A stretch of 8,317 bases of DNA, from positions 1 to 8,317 of the forward strand of contig JALUZI010000132.1 in assembly GCA_027012045.1 (NCBI GenBank). Reading direction: 5' to 3'. Under the pieces are notes generated by a model. That model worked only from the letters and a program-made list of their open reading frames with translations, made no database searches and was not told where the DNA came from. Positions 1 to 5,644 of this stretch are shown here, piece after piece. This stretch comes from Desulfurococcales archaeon (GTDB taxonomy: Archaea > Thermoproteota > Thermoprotei_A > Sulfolobales > Acidilobaceae). The position numbers and the translations under genes are program-made. The first letter of the stretch is position 1; each line of letters opens with the position of its first letter.

Positions 1-2
1 AG

Positions 3-374
3 GAGGGTGTGGCCGGCCTTAAGCACGGCCTGTTCACAGCTTTCATGGAGACGTTCGAAGTTGTACTAATGCTACTTGGCAACATACCGTCGTTCTTCAG
101 GATTATGGGTCTAAGCCTGGCCCACGCTAGCCTAATGTTCGGCTTCACCATACTCACTGAGATGCTGTGGAAAGGACCCGTATTAGCTATCGCGGCGATA
201 TTGACATATATAGCGGGCAACCTCCTCACAGCAGGTCTAGAGGCGATAATAGCGTTCGCCCACAGCCTGAGGCTCCACTTCTACGAGTGGTTCAGCAAGT
301 TCTACAGCGGCAAGGGAGTACCGTTCAACCCTGTCTCAATACCTTCCTATGTAAAAATATCCTTGGCATCCTAA
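3..374 (+). CDS. atpI: A/V-type ATP synthase subunit I, C-terminal end (5' truncated)
   Basis: This is the C-terminal part of the membrane subunit I (subunit a equivalent) of the archaeal A-type/V-type ATPase, which forms the stator half of the proton or sodium channel. The frame is open to the left edge, so the GTG at 9 is an internal codon and the true start lies outside the window. Visible family marks are the segment around PSFFRIMGLSLAHA, whose Arg (codon 99-101) matches the essential channel arginine of V-ATPase subunit a. A second conserved Arg lies in HSLRLHFYEWFSKFY (codon 270-272). Both sit in or beside hydrophobic membrane helices, and the protein ends in the usual short tail after GKGVPFNP. 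No other ATPase gene follows downstream, so it is probably the last gene of its transcript or sits apart from the main ATPase operon. The identification is firm. The cation specificity cannot be read from this part. Confidence 0.93.
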   Translation, partial: EGVAGLKHGLFTAFMETFEVVLMLLGNIPSFFRIMGLSLAHASLMFGFTILTEMLWKGPVLAIAAILTYIAGNLLTAGLEAIIAFAHSLRLHFYEWFSKFYSGKGVPFNPVSIPSYVKISLAS

Positions 375-400
375 GCCACATGCATATAACACTACCAATC

Positions 401-462
401 CTTTCTTATAACATTGAAAAATTAACCCTCCAGGCAACTACTATGAAACCCTTGAGGGTGCA
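401..462 (+). promoter_or_regulatory. Candidate promoter and leader of the trmI unit
   Basis: The space after the ATPase gene has a TATA-like element, CTTATAAC at 405-412, preceded by a T-rich run (CCTTTCTTAT, 400-409) that could also end the upstream transcript. A start site about 25 bases downstream would give an RNA beginning near 435. Two segments can pair with the purine-rich GAGGGT at 454-459: ACCCTC at 425-430 (6 of 6) and ACCC at 448-451 in the local palindrome ACCCTTGAGGGT (448-459). GAGGGTG is also the best ribosome binding site for the small frame starting at 463. The elements are seen in the sequence; their use is inferred. Confidence 0.4.
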
Positions 463-540
463 ATGATGAAGGCTGGTATTTCAGAGTTAACCGTGAAGAA
501 AGACGCCAGAACAGAGCACCCTCCAATAAGGTGGATCTAG
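463..540 (+). CDS. Possible 25-codon leader ORF upstream of trmI
   Basis: An ATG-ATG start at 463 opens a 25-codon frame (begins MMKAGISELTVKK, ends PPIRWI) and closes with TAG at 538-540, two bases before the ATG at 543 proposed as the trmI start. The purine run GAGGGTG (454-460) lies just upstream as a ribosome binding site. I do not recognise the peptide. It is charged and polar in the middle and has no membrane segment. It may be a translated leader that couples translation to trmI, a small protein, or a chance frame. The position of its stop codon relative to the next start is the main reason for listing it. Confidence 0.25.
   Translation: MMKAGISELTVKKDARTEHPPIRWI
528..534 (+). promoter_or_regulatory. 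Ribosome binding site deciding the trmI start
   Basis: AAGGTGG lies 8 bases before the ATG at 543. It is the same heptamer, at nearly the same spacing, that precedes the TTG start of nnr (2944-2950 before 2958). The GTG at 531, which would lengthen TrmI by four residues, falls inside this site and has no purine-rich site of its own, so ATG 543 is preferred. Confidence 0.5.
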
Positions 541-542
541 AG

Positions 543-1328
543 ATGAAACGGTATAGCAGAACTTTCAGGCCAGGCGACCACGTCCTCCTCAAACAGCTAG
601 ACGGAGCCAAGAAATACGTGGTAAAGCTCCGGGAGAACGGGGTATATATGACGGTGGCGGGGTTCATCAAGGCATCCGACATCATAGGGAAACCCCTTGG
701 CTCAGTGGTTTCAAGCAGTAACGGCTCGAGATTCGCTGCTCTACCAGTTACTCCTGTAGAGGAGATCGAGGCATATGAGAGGAGGAGCCAGGTCATATAC
801 CCCAAGGATCTAGCCGTCATCGCGGCACTGCTAGGCGCAGGGCCCTGCATGGTGATGCTTCAAAGCGGGGTCGGCACAGGTTACTCACTAGGGTTCTTCG
901 CCCGCCTGGCGGGAGACTGCGGTAGGATTGTCGGAGTTGAGGTCAGGGAGGACATGGCTGAAACCGCTAGGAGGAACATGGTGGAACTCGGCTACCTGAA
1001 CACCGAGATTATACGGGGCAGCATAGAGGAGGTTGATCTTGGAGTGAACACCTTCGACGCCGCGCTCCTCGACCTCCCCAACCCTATCAAAGCACTAGAG
1101 AACATATGGGGTAGCATAAAGCCCGGGGGGAGAGTAGCGGTCTACCTACCCACTATAAGCCAGGTTGAGAGGCTGAGGTCACAGCTGGAAGGCTCCAGTG
1201 AATACCTGTGGCTTGGGAGCTACGAGGCATGGCTGAGGGAGTGGATCGTTAAGCCGGGCAAGACCAGGCCCTCGAACATCCCGGCTAGCCATACCGGGTT
1301 CATCGTAATCCTGGCCAGGCTGGTGTAG
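543..1328 (+). CDS. trmI: tRNA (adenine-N1)-methyltransferase TrmI
   Basis: This is an S-adenosylmethionine-dependent enzyme that makes 1-methyladenosine in the T-loop of tRNA (position 58, and also 57 in archaea), a modification tied to heat stability of tRNA. The 261-residue protein has the short N-terminal beta domain (RPGDHVLL, residues 9-16) and then a Rossmann-fold methyltransferase. Family marks are QVIYPKD (83-89), SAM motif I QSGVGTG (107-113), an acidic end of the second strand in VGVEVRED (E133), LLDLPNP (175-181), KPGGRVAVYLPT and the C-terminal HTGF (250-253). Length and motif order fit archaeal TrmI. Motif I is unusual: most relatives have E-A-G-x-G-S-G where this one has Q-S-G-V-G-T-G, so it may be a divergent paralog. 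The start is chosen by AAGGTGG at 528-534; a GTG at 531 is the alternative. It forms an operon with beta-RFAP synthase 2 bases downstream. Confidence 0.88.
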   Translation: MKRYSRTFRPGDHVLLKQLDGAKKYVVKLRENGVYMTVAGFIKASDIIGKPLGSVVSSSNGSRFAALPVTPVEEIEAYERRSQVIYPKDLAVIAALLGAGPCMVMLQSGVGTGYSLGFFARLAGDCGRIVGVEVREDMAETARRNMVELGYLNTEIIRGSIEEVDLGVNTFDAALLDLPNPIKALENIWGSIKPGGRVAVYLPTISQVERLRSQLEGSSEYLWLGSYEAWLREWIVKPGKTRPSNIPASHTGFIVILARLV

Positions 1329-1330
1329 CC

Positions 1331-2254
1331 GTGGAAGTCTGTGTATCCTCACATGCTAGGATCCACCTAGGATTCTACACTTACCCGCCTGACCCTAACC
1401 CTTGGAGGGGGGCAGGGATATACCTGTCAAAGCCTAGTCTAACCGTTTGCGCTGGAGACTACACGGGTCTAAGTGTGCCAGACTGTTTCGAAGAGGAGCA
1501 AGTCGTAAAGCTAGCCCGGATCTCCAAGGGGGACACTGGGATTCGTGTGTATGGGTGCATACCGCCCCACAGGGGCCTCGGGTCGTCTACACAGCTATAC
1601 CTATCGGCAGCCATGGCCATATCACTATACACCATTGGAAGCTTCGACTGGGAATCCACTGTATACAAGCTGAAGAGACACGTAACAAGTCGGGTGGGAG
1701 CACTGCTCTTCAAGTACGGCGGCATCATAGTGGACGGGTCCTCCGTGACGGGTAAACCCGTATTGAAACCATCGTACACGGGGAAGCTACCCGGGGACTG
1801 GAGGGTAATTATAGTAGATCCCGGTGGGCCGAGCGGTCCCAGGGAATCCTGGGAGGAGGAGAAGTGGAGGTCGCTTCCTCCAGCACCGGCTGGATTGGTG
1901 CACACCGCCTATGATGCCGTAGGAAAGATGGAGAGAGCTGTGGAAGAAGGGGATTTAGATGGGTTCACTAGTGCGGCAAGAGTCCTCGATAGTGTAACAG
2001 GGGAATACTTCTCCCATGCCACTAAGACCAGTTCAACCCGGTGCTCCGAAGCCCTGGATTACTTGGCGGGGAACGGTGTCTACCTTATGCAGTCCAGCTG
2101 GGGTCCTACCATGTACACTTTCGCTGGAAAAGACAGTGCACGGTATGTTGCCAGCATTATAAGGGAAGCCTTCGAGCTGGAAGGCTGTAGTATACGTTTC
2201 TTGGATGTAGTCGCACCGTGGAACGAGGGTGCCCGGGCCTCGTTGACTAGGTGA
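1331..2254 (+). CDS. mptG: beta-ribofuranosylaminobenzene 5'-phosphate synthase
   Basis: Beta-RFAP synthase condenses 4-aminobenzoate with phosphoribosyl pyrophosphate, releasing CO2 and pyrophosphate, in an early committed step towards tetrahydromethanopterin-type C1 carriers. It has the GHMP-kinase fold although it is not a kinase. In this 307-residue protein the family marks are ARIHLGFY (residues 9-16), the glycine-rich GHMP loop PPHRGLGSSTQ (78-88), GGIIVDG (130-136), WRVIIVDP (157-164) and QSSWGPTMYTF (254-264). Length and motif order match the archaeal family (roughly 300-330 residues). The GTG start lies 2 bases after the trmI stop, with GGTG at 1322-1325 as ribosome binding site, so the two genes are co-transcribed. 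Its end overlaps the convergent hydrolase gene by 8 bases. The enzyme assignment is strong; the exact pterin made by this organism is not shown here. Confidence 0.88.
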   Translation: MEVCVSSHARIHLGFYTYPPDPNPWRGAGIYLSKPSLTVCAGDYTGLSVPDCFEEEQVVKLARISKGDTGIRVYGCIPPHRGLGSSTQLYLSAAMAISLYTIGSFDWESTVYKLKRHVTSRVGALLFKYGGIIVDGSSVTGKPVLKPSYTGKLPGDWRVIIVDPGGPSGPRESWEEEKWRSLPPAPAGLVHTAYDAVGKMERAVEEGDLDGFTSAARVLDSVTGEYFSHATKTSSTRCSEALDYLAGNGVYLMQSSWGPTMYTFAGKDSARYVASIIREAFELEGCSIRFLDVVAPWNEGARASLTR

Positions 2255-2855
2255 ATTCTATTGAGTCAGCTGTCCTTACAACAATGCCGTTATACAGCCA
2301 TGAGACCTGTCTGAGAGTCAGGTAGTAATCGAATTCTGTTAGAGCGGATACCGTGTCCATGGGTAGAACGATCTTGTACCACCTCAACCCTGCGCTAGCC
2401 GCTGTGTGGAGAACGCATATGTTCGCTACCGTTCCCGTTATCACTAGGTTCCTAATGCCATAGCTCCGTAGTATGTCGTCTAGAGGCGTTCCGTAGAACC
2501 CGTCGTATCTCGTTTTGATAAGCACTATATCATTTTCAGCAGGTTTCAACTCGTCTATGATCCGCCATCCCCATGTGCCTATTTTTACATGTTCTCCCCA
2601 CAGCTTGAACTCTGGGTCACCGTCCCAGTGGGTGTCTTGTGTATAGATCACTCTTACACTGTTACTCCTGGCTTTCTCGACTAGCCTCCTTATGGGTTCT
2701 ATTGTTTCCCTTGCTTGGGGGACTACGAGTTTTCCTCCCTCTTTAACGAAGTCGTTCTGCATGTCTACAATTATTACCGCTGTGTCCCTGGCAGGGAGTG
2801 TCACAGCGTCTGCGATCTTTATTTCCGGGACTTCAACCTTCACCGTTTCATTCAC
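2247..2855 (-). CDS. pncA: Nicotinamidase-like cysteine hydrolase (isochorismatase family)
   Basis: The product is a 202-residue cytoplasmic hydrolase of the isochorismatase-like fold. The catalytic triad is complete: D31 in IVDMQNDF, K114 in LIKTRYDGF and C147 in VANICVLHTA, with the usual cis-peptide Val-Ala before it. D74 and H76 (TQDTHW) and H89 (GEHVKIGT) align with the Asp-His-His metal site of nicotinamidases such as that of Pyrococcus horikoshii, which favours conversion of nicotinamide to nicotinate in NAD salvage. Other amidohydrolases share much of this pattern, so the substrate is an inference. The annotated start is GTG at 2855. A second GTG four codons in (2843) has a good site, GGGGTGA at 2858-2852, at 8 bases, and may be the real start. 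It is transcribed away from nnr, an NAD(P)HX repair gene, across a shared 102-base promoter region, and its 3' end overlaps beta-RFAP synthase. Confidence 0.8.
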   Translation of the reverse strand: MNETVKVEVPEIKIADAVTLPARDTAVIIVDMQNDFVKEGGKLVVPQARETIEPIRRLVEKARSNSVRVIYTQDTHWDGDPEFKLWGEHVKIGTWGWRIIDELKPAENDIVLIKTRYDGFYGTPLDDILRSYGIRNLVITGTVANICVLHTAASAGLRWYKIVLPMDTVSALTEFDYYLTLRQVSWLYNGIVVRTADSIEFT

Positions 2856-2860
2856 CCCAT

Positions 2861-2870
2861 TGTTCGAACA
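2861..2870. repeat. Perfect 10-base palindrome, operator candidate
   Basis: TGTTCGAACA reads the same on both strands. It lies 6 bases upstream of the hydrolase GTG start, about where its transcript should begin if the TATA element at 2901-2893 is used. Such a site is well placed for a dimeric repressor of the hydrolase gene. Chance cannot be excluded for a single 10-base palindrome. Confidence 0.3.
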
Positions 2871-2922
2871 GGGTCTAGAGGATATGCCAATGTTAATATA
2901 TCCATTGTATAGTATGTATTAA

Positions 2923-2938
2923 CTATTTGCCGAAATAG
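2923..2938. repeat. Inverted repeat CTATTT-4-AAATAG before nnr
   Basis: Two perfect 6-base arms flank a GCCG centre, between the candidate nnr TATA element and its ribosome binding site. It could be an operator overlapping the transcription start or a weak RNA hairpin at the 5' end of the message. Confidence 0.3.
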
Positions 2939-2957
2939 CGTACAAGGTGGCGTAACA

Positions 2958-4484
2958 TTGACAAGTAAACACCCGGTTCTAGACACGCTTGAGATCAAGG
3001 TTGCAGAGACGAACACCGTGTTCCTCGGCCTCCCGCTAATATATCTAATGGAGAACGCTGGTAGGAGTGTTGCAGATGTTGTAGAGGAACGTTTAAACGG
3101 AGACGTGGAAGGGAGGGAAATAATTGTTTTCGCCGGTAAAGGAGGAAACGCGGGCGACGGCTTCGTCGCTGCTAGGCACCTAGCGTCTCGCGGGGCGAGT
3201 GTTGAGGTACTCCTCTTCTACCCGCCTGAGACTATATCCCACCACGATACTTTGTTCAATCTCAAGGTACTCCGGAACCTGGATACTGTTAAAATCACAC
3301 AGGTTAAGGATCCCTGTATAAAGCTCGACTTTGAGGCGGATGTTTTCATAGACGCTCTCCTAGGTATAGGTTTCTCCGGCAGGAAACTGAGGAACCCGGT
3401 TAAGGCTGGTGTAGAAATGTTCAACCATGGAAAAGCAAGGCTGAAAGTAGCTATAGACGCTCCAACAGGCGTGAACAGTGACACGGGGGAAGCCGCAGAG
3501 CCTGCTGTTAAAGCAGACGTCACAGTAACAATGCAGTATATGAAACCCGGGCTTGCCAAGGCGAAAGAATATACTGGCGATGTTGTTGTAGCTAAGATAG
3601 GCATACCCAGGGAGGCCAGGGTCTATGCCGGGCCCGGCGATGTCAAGCACAGGATTCCAAACAAGCCATCTACAGCCCATAAAGGTATAGGGGGCAGGGT
3701 CGCCGTTATAGGAGGCTCCGAGCTCTATACGGGGGCTCCTGCTCTAGCTGGACTAGCCGCGTTGAGGTCAGGGTCCGATTTAGCTTTCATATACACGGGT
3801 AAGACCTCTTCGAGGGTAATCGCTGGGTTCGACCCTGATCTCATTGTACGTGCTTGCCCCCAGGATCACCTCACTCCGGACTGTGTAGAAGTCTATAAAG
3901 AGGAGTGGAAAAGAGCTACCAGTATAATTCTAGGACCAGGGCTTGGCTTGCATGAAGATACGTTTGAGGCTGTGAACGCTATTCTAGACATGGTACTAGA
4001 AGAGAACATTCCTACCGTATTAGACGCGGACGCGTTGAAAATACTCGGAAAGCTGGGTAGAAAGCTAGCTGGGAACATTATCCTGACCCCCCACAGGGGT
4101 GAGGCAGGGATCCTACTCGGAGAGAAGGTTGGTCCCAGTCTGGATGACTGGATTAGTGCGGCCCGGGAAATAGCCGGCAGATACGGTTCAACTGTTCTCC
4201 TCAAAGCCCCGGTCGACGTGGGGGCGGAGCCCGGGGGGAGGTATAGGTTGAACAGGGTTCACCATCAGGCTATGAGTGTAGGTGGAACCGGTGACGTTCT
4301 AACAGGTATAATAGGAGCTCTACTGTCGAGAGGTGTTAAAGGGTTGGATGCGGCGGTTACAGGTGCCTATATAAATGGGAGGGCAGGCCTCATGGCCGTT
4401 GAACGCTACGGGGAGAGGATCGTTGCGAGAGACCTTGTAGAACTTATACCTGAAGTCTTTAGGGAAGCTCAGACCAAGTACTAG
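2958..4484 (+). CDS. nnr: Bifunctional NAD(P)H-hydrate epimerase / ADP-dependent dehydratase
   Basis: This is a two-domain repair enzyme. The N-terminal YjeF/NAXE domain (about residues 1-220) interconverts the R and S forms of NAD(P)HX. The C-terminal ribokinase-like NAXD domain (about 235-505) dehydrates S-NAD(P)HX back to NAD(P)H using ADP in prokaryotes. Visible motifs in the first domain are ENAG (32-35), the Rossmann-like loop GKGGNAGDG (60-68) and AIDAPTGVNSDTG (165-177). In the second they are HKG (241-243), GPGLG (326-330), LDADAL (355-360), LTPHRGE (376-382) and the catalytic GGTGDVL (442-448, base D446). At 508 residues it has the usual length of the fused prokaryotic enzyme, with both active sites intact. 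The TTG start is supported by AAGGTGG 7 bases upstream. It is first in an operon with cutA (19-base gap) and an HD hydrolase. Damage of NADH to NADHX is faster when hot, which fits a hyperthermophile. Confidence 0.95.
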   Translation: MTSKHPVLDTLEIKVAETNTVFLGLPLIYLMENAGRSVADVVEERLNGDVEGREIIVFAGKGGNAGDGFVAARHLASRGASVEVLLFYPPETISHHDTLFNLKVLRNLDTVKITQVKDPCIKLDFEADVFIDALLGIGFSGRKLRNPVKAGVEMFNHGKARLKVAIDAPTGVNSDTGEAAEPAVKADVTVTMQYMKPGLAKAKEYTGDVVVAKIGIPREARVYAGPGDVKHRIPNKPSTAHKGIGGRVAVIGGSELYTGAPALAGLAALRSGSDLAFIYTGKTSSRVIAGFDPDLIVRACPQDHLTPDCVEVYKEEWKRATSIILGPGLGLHEDTFEAVNAILDMVLEENIPTVLDADALKILGKLGRKLAGNIILTPHRGEAGILLGEKVGPSLDDWISAAREIAGRYGSTVLLKAPVDVGAEPGGRYRLNRVHHQAMSVGGTGDVLTGIIGALLSRGVKGLDAAVTGAYINGRAGLMAVERYGERIVARDLVELIPEVFREAQTKY

Positions 4485-4487
4485 CTA

Positions 4488-4496
4488 GAGGTGAGG
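4488..4496 (+). promoter_or_regulatory. Ribosome binding site of cutA, deciding a TTG start
   Basis: GAGGTGAGG lies 7 bases before the TTG at 4504 but 13 bases before the ATG at 4510. The shorter spacing matches the other genes of the window, so the TTG is taken as the start and the ATG as the third codon. Confidence 0.55.
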
Positions 4497-4503
4497 AATC
4501 GCC

Positions 4504-4848
4504 TTGTCTATGTATCAGAGGATTGTTGTCTACATAACCGCTCCGAAAGACCAGGCCGGGAGTATAGCCCGTCTATTGGTGGAGGAGAAGCTCGCCGCTT
4601 GCGTCAACATTGTTGAAAGTGTGAAGAGCGTTTACTGGTGGGAGGGAAAGGTCGAGGAGGACGAGGAGTCCCTCCTCATAGTAAAGACCGAGCTAGGGGT
4701 TCTCGGGAAGCTAGTCAAGAGGGTGAAGGAGATTCATCCATACGAGGTGCCTGAAATCATAGCCCTCCCGATAATCGGGGGGAACCCGGATTACCTCTCC
4801 TGGATAACCAGTTCCCTGGGACTCGGAGGCGAGGATGACGGTGAGTAG
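4504..4848 (+). CDS. cutA: Divalent-cation tolerance protein CutA
   Basis: CutA1 is a small, very stable trimeric protein with a ferredoxin-like fold related to PII signal proteins. It was named for copper tolerance in E. coli and binds divalent metal ions, but its physiological role in archaea is not settled. The 114-residue product shows the whole family pattern: ITAPKDQAGSIARLLVEEK (11-29), LAACVNI (30-36), VYWWEGKVEEDEESLLIVKT (43-62), HPYEVPEIIALPI (78-90) and NPDYLSWI (94-101). Length is normal, with a short acidic tail (GGEDDGE). It lies 19 bases after nnr and its last 14 bases overlap the HD hydrolase, so all three are probably translated from one message. No transporter or metal regulator is nearby to point to a role in metal handling. 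Confidence 0.95.
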   Translation: MSMYQRIVVYITAPKDQAGSIARLLVEEKLAACVNIVESVKSVYWWEGKVEEDEESLLIVKTELGVLGKLVKRVKEIHPYEVPEIIALPIIGGNPDYLSWITSSLGLGGEDDGE

Positions 4849-5641
4849 CAAGGTAGGACCTGACCTTCTTGAGAAGCATGTTAGGTCGAGCAGGCTTCTC
4901 CACACAGCCTACAACGTGTTCACCAGGGACAGGGAGGTACAGGAGCTCTGGAAGATGAGCAACGTGAACGCCGTCTCCAGGCTACTCTACAATGACCACG
5001 GGCCTGTGCATGCTAAGATAGTCGCAGGGTCAGCACTGGAGATTTTCGACATGCTGGTCTCCCGGGGAGTAGAGCCGAGCACGCTGGCGGATAAAACTGC
5101 CGGTAGCATAGAGGAGGCGAAGCTCGTGGTGATGCTCGGGGCGTTCCTACACGACATCGGGAACTCGGTCCACCGTATATACCACGAGTATGTAGGTGCG
5201 CTCCTCTCCATAGACATCCTGAACAGGCTTCTCCCCGAGATACTAGGGGGCAACCACCCATACCTCTACACTATAAGGCAGGAAATACTCCACACAATAT
5301 ACGCTACAAGCATGGACGCTGAAGCCCTCACAGTTGAGGCCGGCGTCGTCAAAATAGGGGACGGCACCGACATGGCCGAGGGAAGAGCTAGATACCCGTA
5401 TAAGAGGGGTAAAAGCGATATACACGCACTATCCGCGCTCAGTATAAAGAAGGTTCAGCTAGGCCAAGGCGTCGCTAGGCCCGTTAAAATATCAGTGTTC
5501 ATGGATGACCGTGCAGGGTTCTTCCAAGTTGAAAAAATCCTCCTACCCAAGATTAACGGGACAAGGATATCTAAGTACGTTGAAGTAGAAGCGATAGTCC
5601 AGAGGAACGGTAGGGAGGAAAAGGTGAGGATAACACCCTAA
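4835..5641 (+). CDS. HD-domain metal-dependent phosphohydrolase
   Basis: This is a 268-residue cytoplasmic protein of the HD superfamily, which hydrolyses phosphoester bonds in nucleotides or related compounds. Metal-site candidates are H55/H59 in NDHGPVHA, the HD pair H106-D107 in FLHDIGN, H113 and H117 (SVHRIYHEY), H153 and D175 or D178 in KIGDGTDMAEGRARYP. The HD fold spans about residues 45-190. From about 195 to the end follows a separate beta-rich region (PVKISVFMDDRAGFFQVEKI and onward) that looks like a small alpha/beta sensor or ACT-like domain; this is a guess from pattern only. The ATG start has GGAGGCGAGG (4825-4834) directly upstream and lies inside the end of cutA, so translation is probably coupled. 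The substrate is unknown. Its place behind nnr suggests, weakly, a nucleotide or nucleotide-cofactor role. Confidence 0.8.
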   Translation: MTVSSKVGPDLLEKHVRSSRLLHTAYNVFTRDREVQELWKMSNVNAVSRLLYNDHGPVHAKIVAGSALEIFDMLVSRGVEPSTLADKTAGSIEEAKLVVMLGAFLHDIGNSVHRIYHEYVGALLSIDILNRLLPEILGGNHPYLYTIRQEILHTIYATSMDAEALTVEAGVVKIGDGTDMAEGRARYPYKRGKSDIHALSALSIKKVQLGQGVARPVKISVFMDDRAGFFQVEKILLPKINGTRISKYVEVEAIVQRNGREEKVRITP

Positions 5642-5644
5642 ACT

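Larger units (their letters stand above)
2856..2957. promoter_or_regulatory. Divergent promoter region between pncA-like gene and nnr
   Basis: This 102-base AT-rich space must drive both the minus-strand hydrolase and the plus-strand nnr operon. Candidate TATA elements are ATATATTAA on the minus strand (2901-2893) and TGTATAGTATG on the plus strand (2906-2916). The nnr ribosome binding site AAGGTGG is at 2944-2950, 7 bases before the TTG start. Three inverted repeats are present: the perfect palindrome TGTTCGAACA (2861-2870), GTTAATA/TATTAAC arms (2892-2898 and 2917-2923), and CTATTTgccgAAATAG (2923-2938). The arms and sites are seen directly; their roles are inferred. Confidence 0.55.

Noticed and set aside
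531..542. GTG at 531 as the trmI start
   Set aside because: No ribosome binding site precedes it, and it falls within the AAGGTGG site that fits ATG 543. Kept only as an alternative.
422..850. 142-codon open frame on the minus strand over trmI
   Set aside because: It lies antisense to a well-supported gene, its product has no recognisable motif, and its composition is that of a reverse-complement shadow.
1459..1905. 148-codon minus-strand frame inside beta-RFAP synthase
   Set aside because: It is antisense to strong family motifs, and its Pro/Ser/Gly-rich product has no domain pattern.
2247..2254. 8-base overlap of convergent gene ends as a sign of frame error
   Set aside because: Both proteins end at normal length for their families, so this is compact convergent packing.
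3218..4204. Several minus-strand frames of 103-128 codons inside nnr
   Set aside because: All lie within a gene with full motif support in both domains; they are shadows of its codon use.
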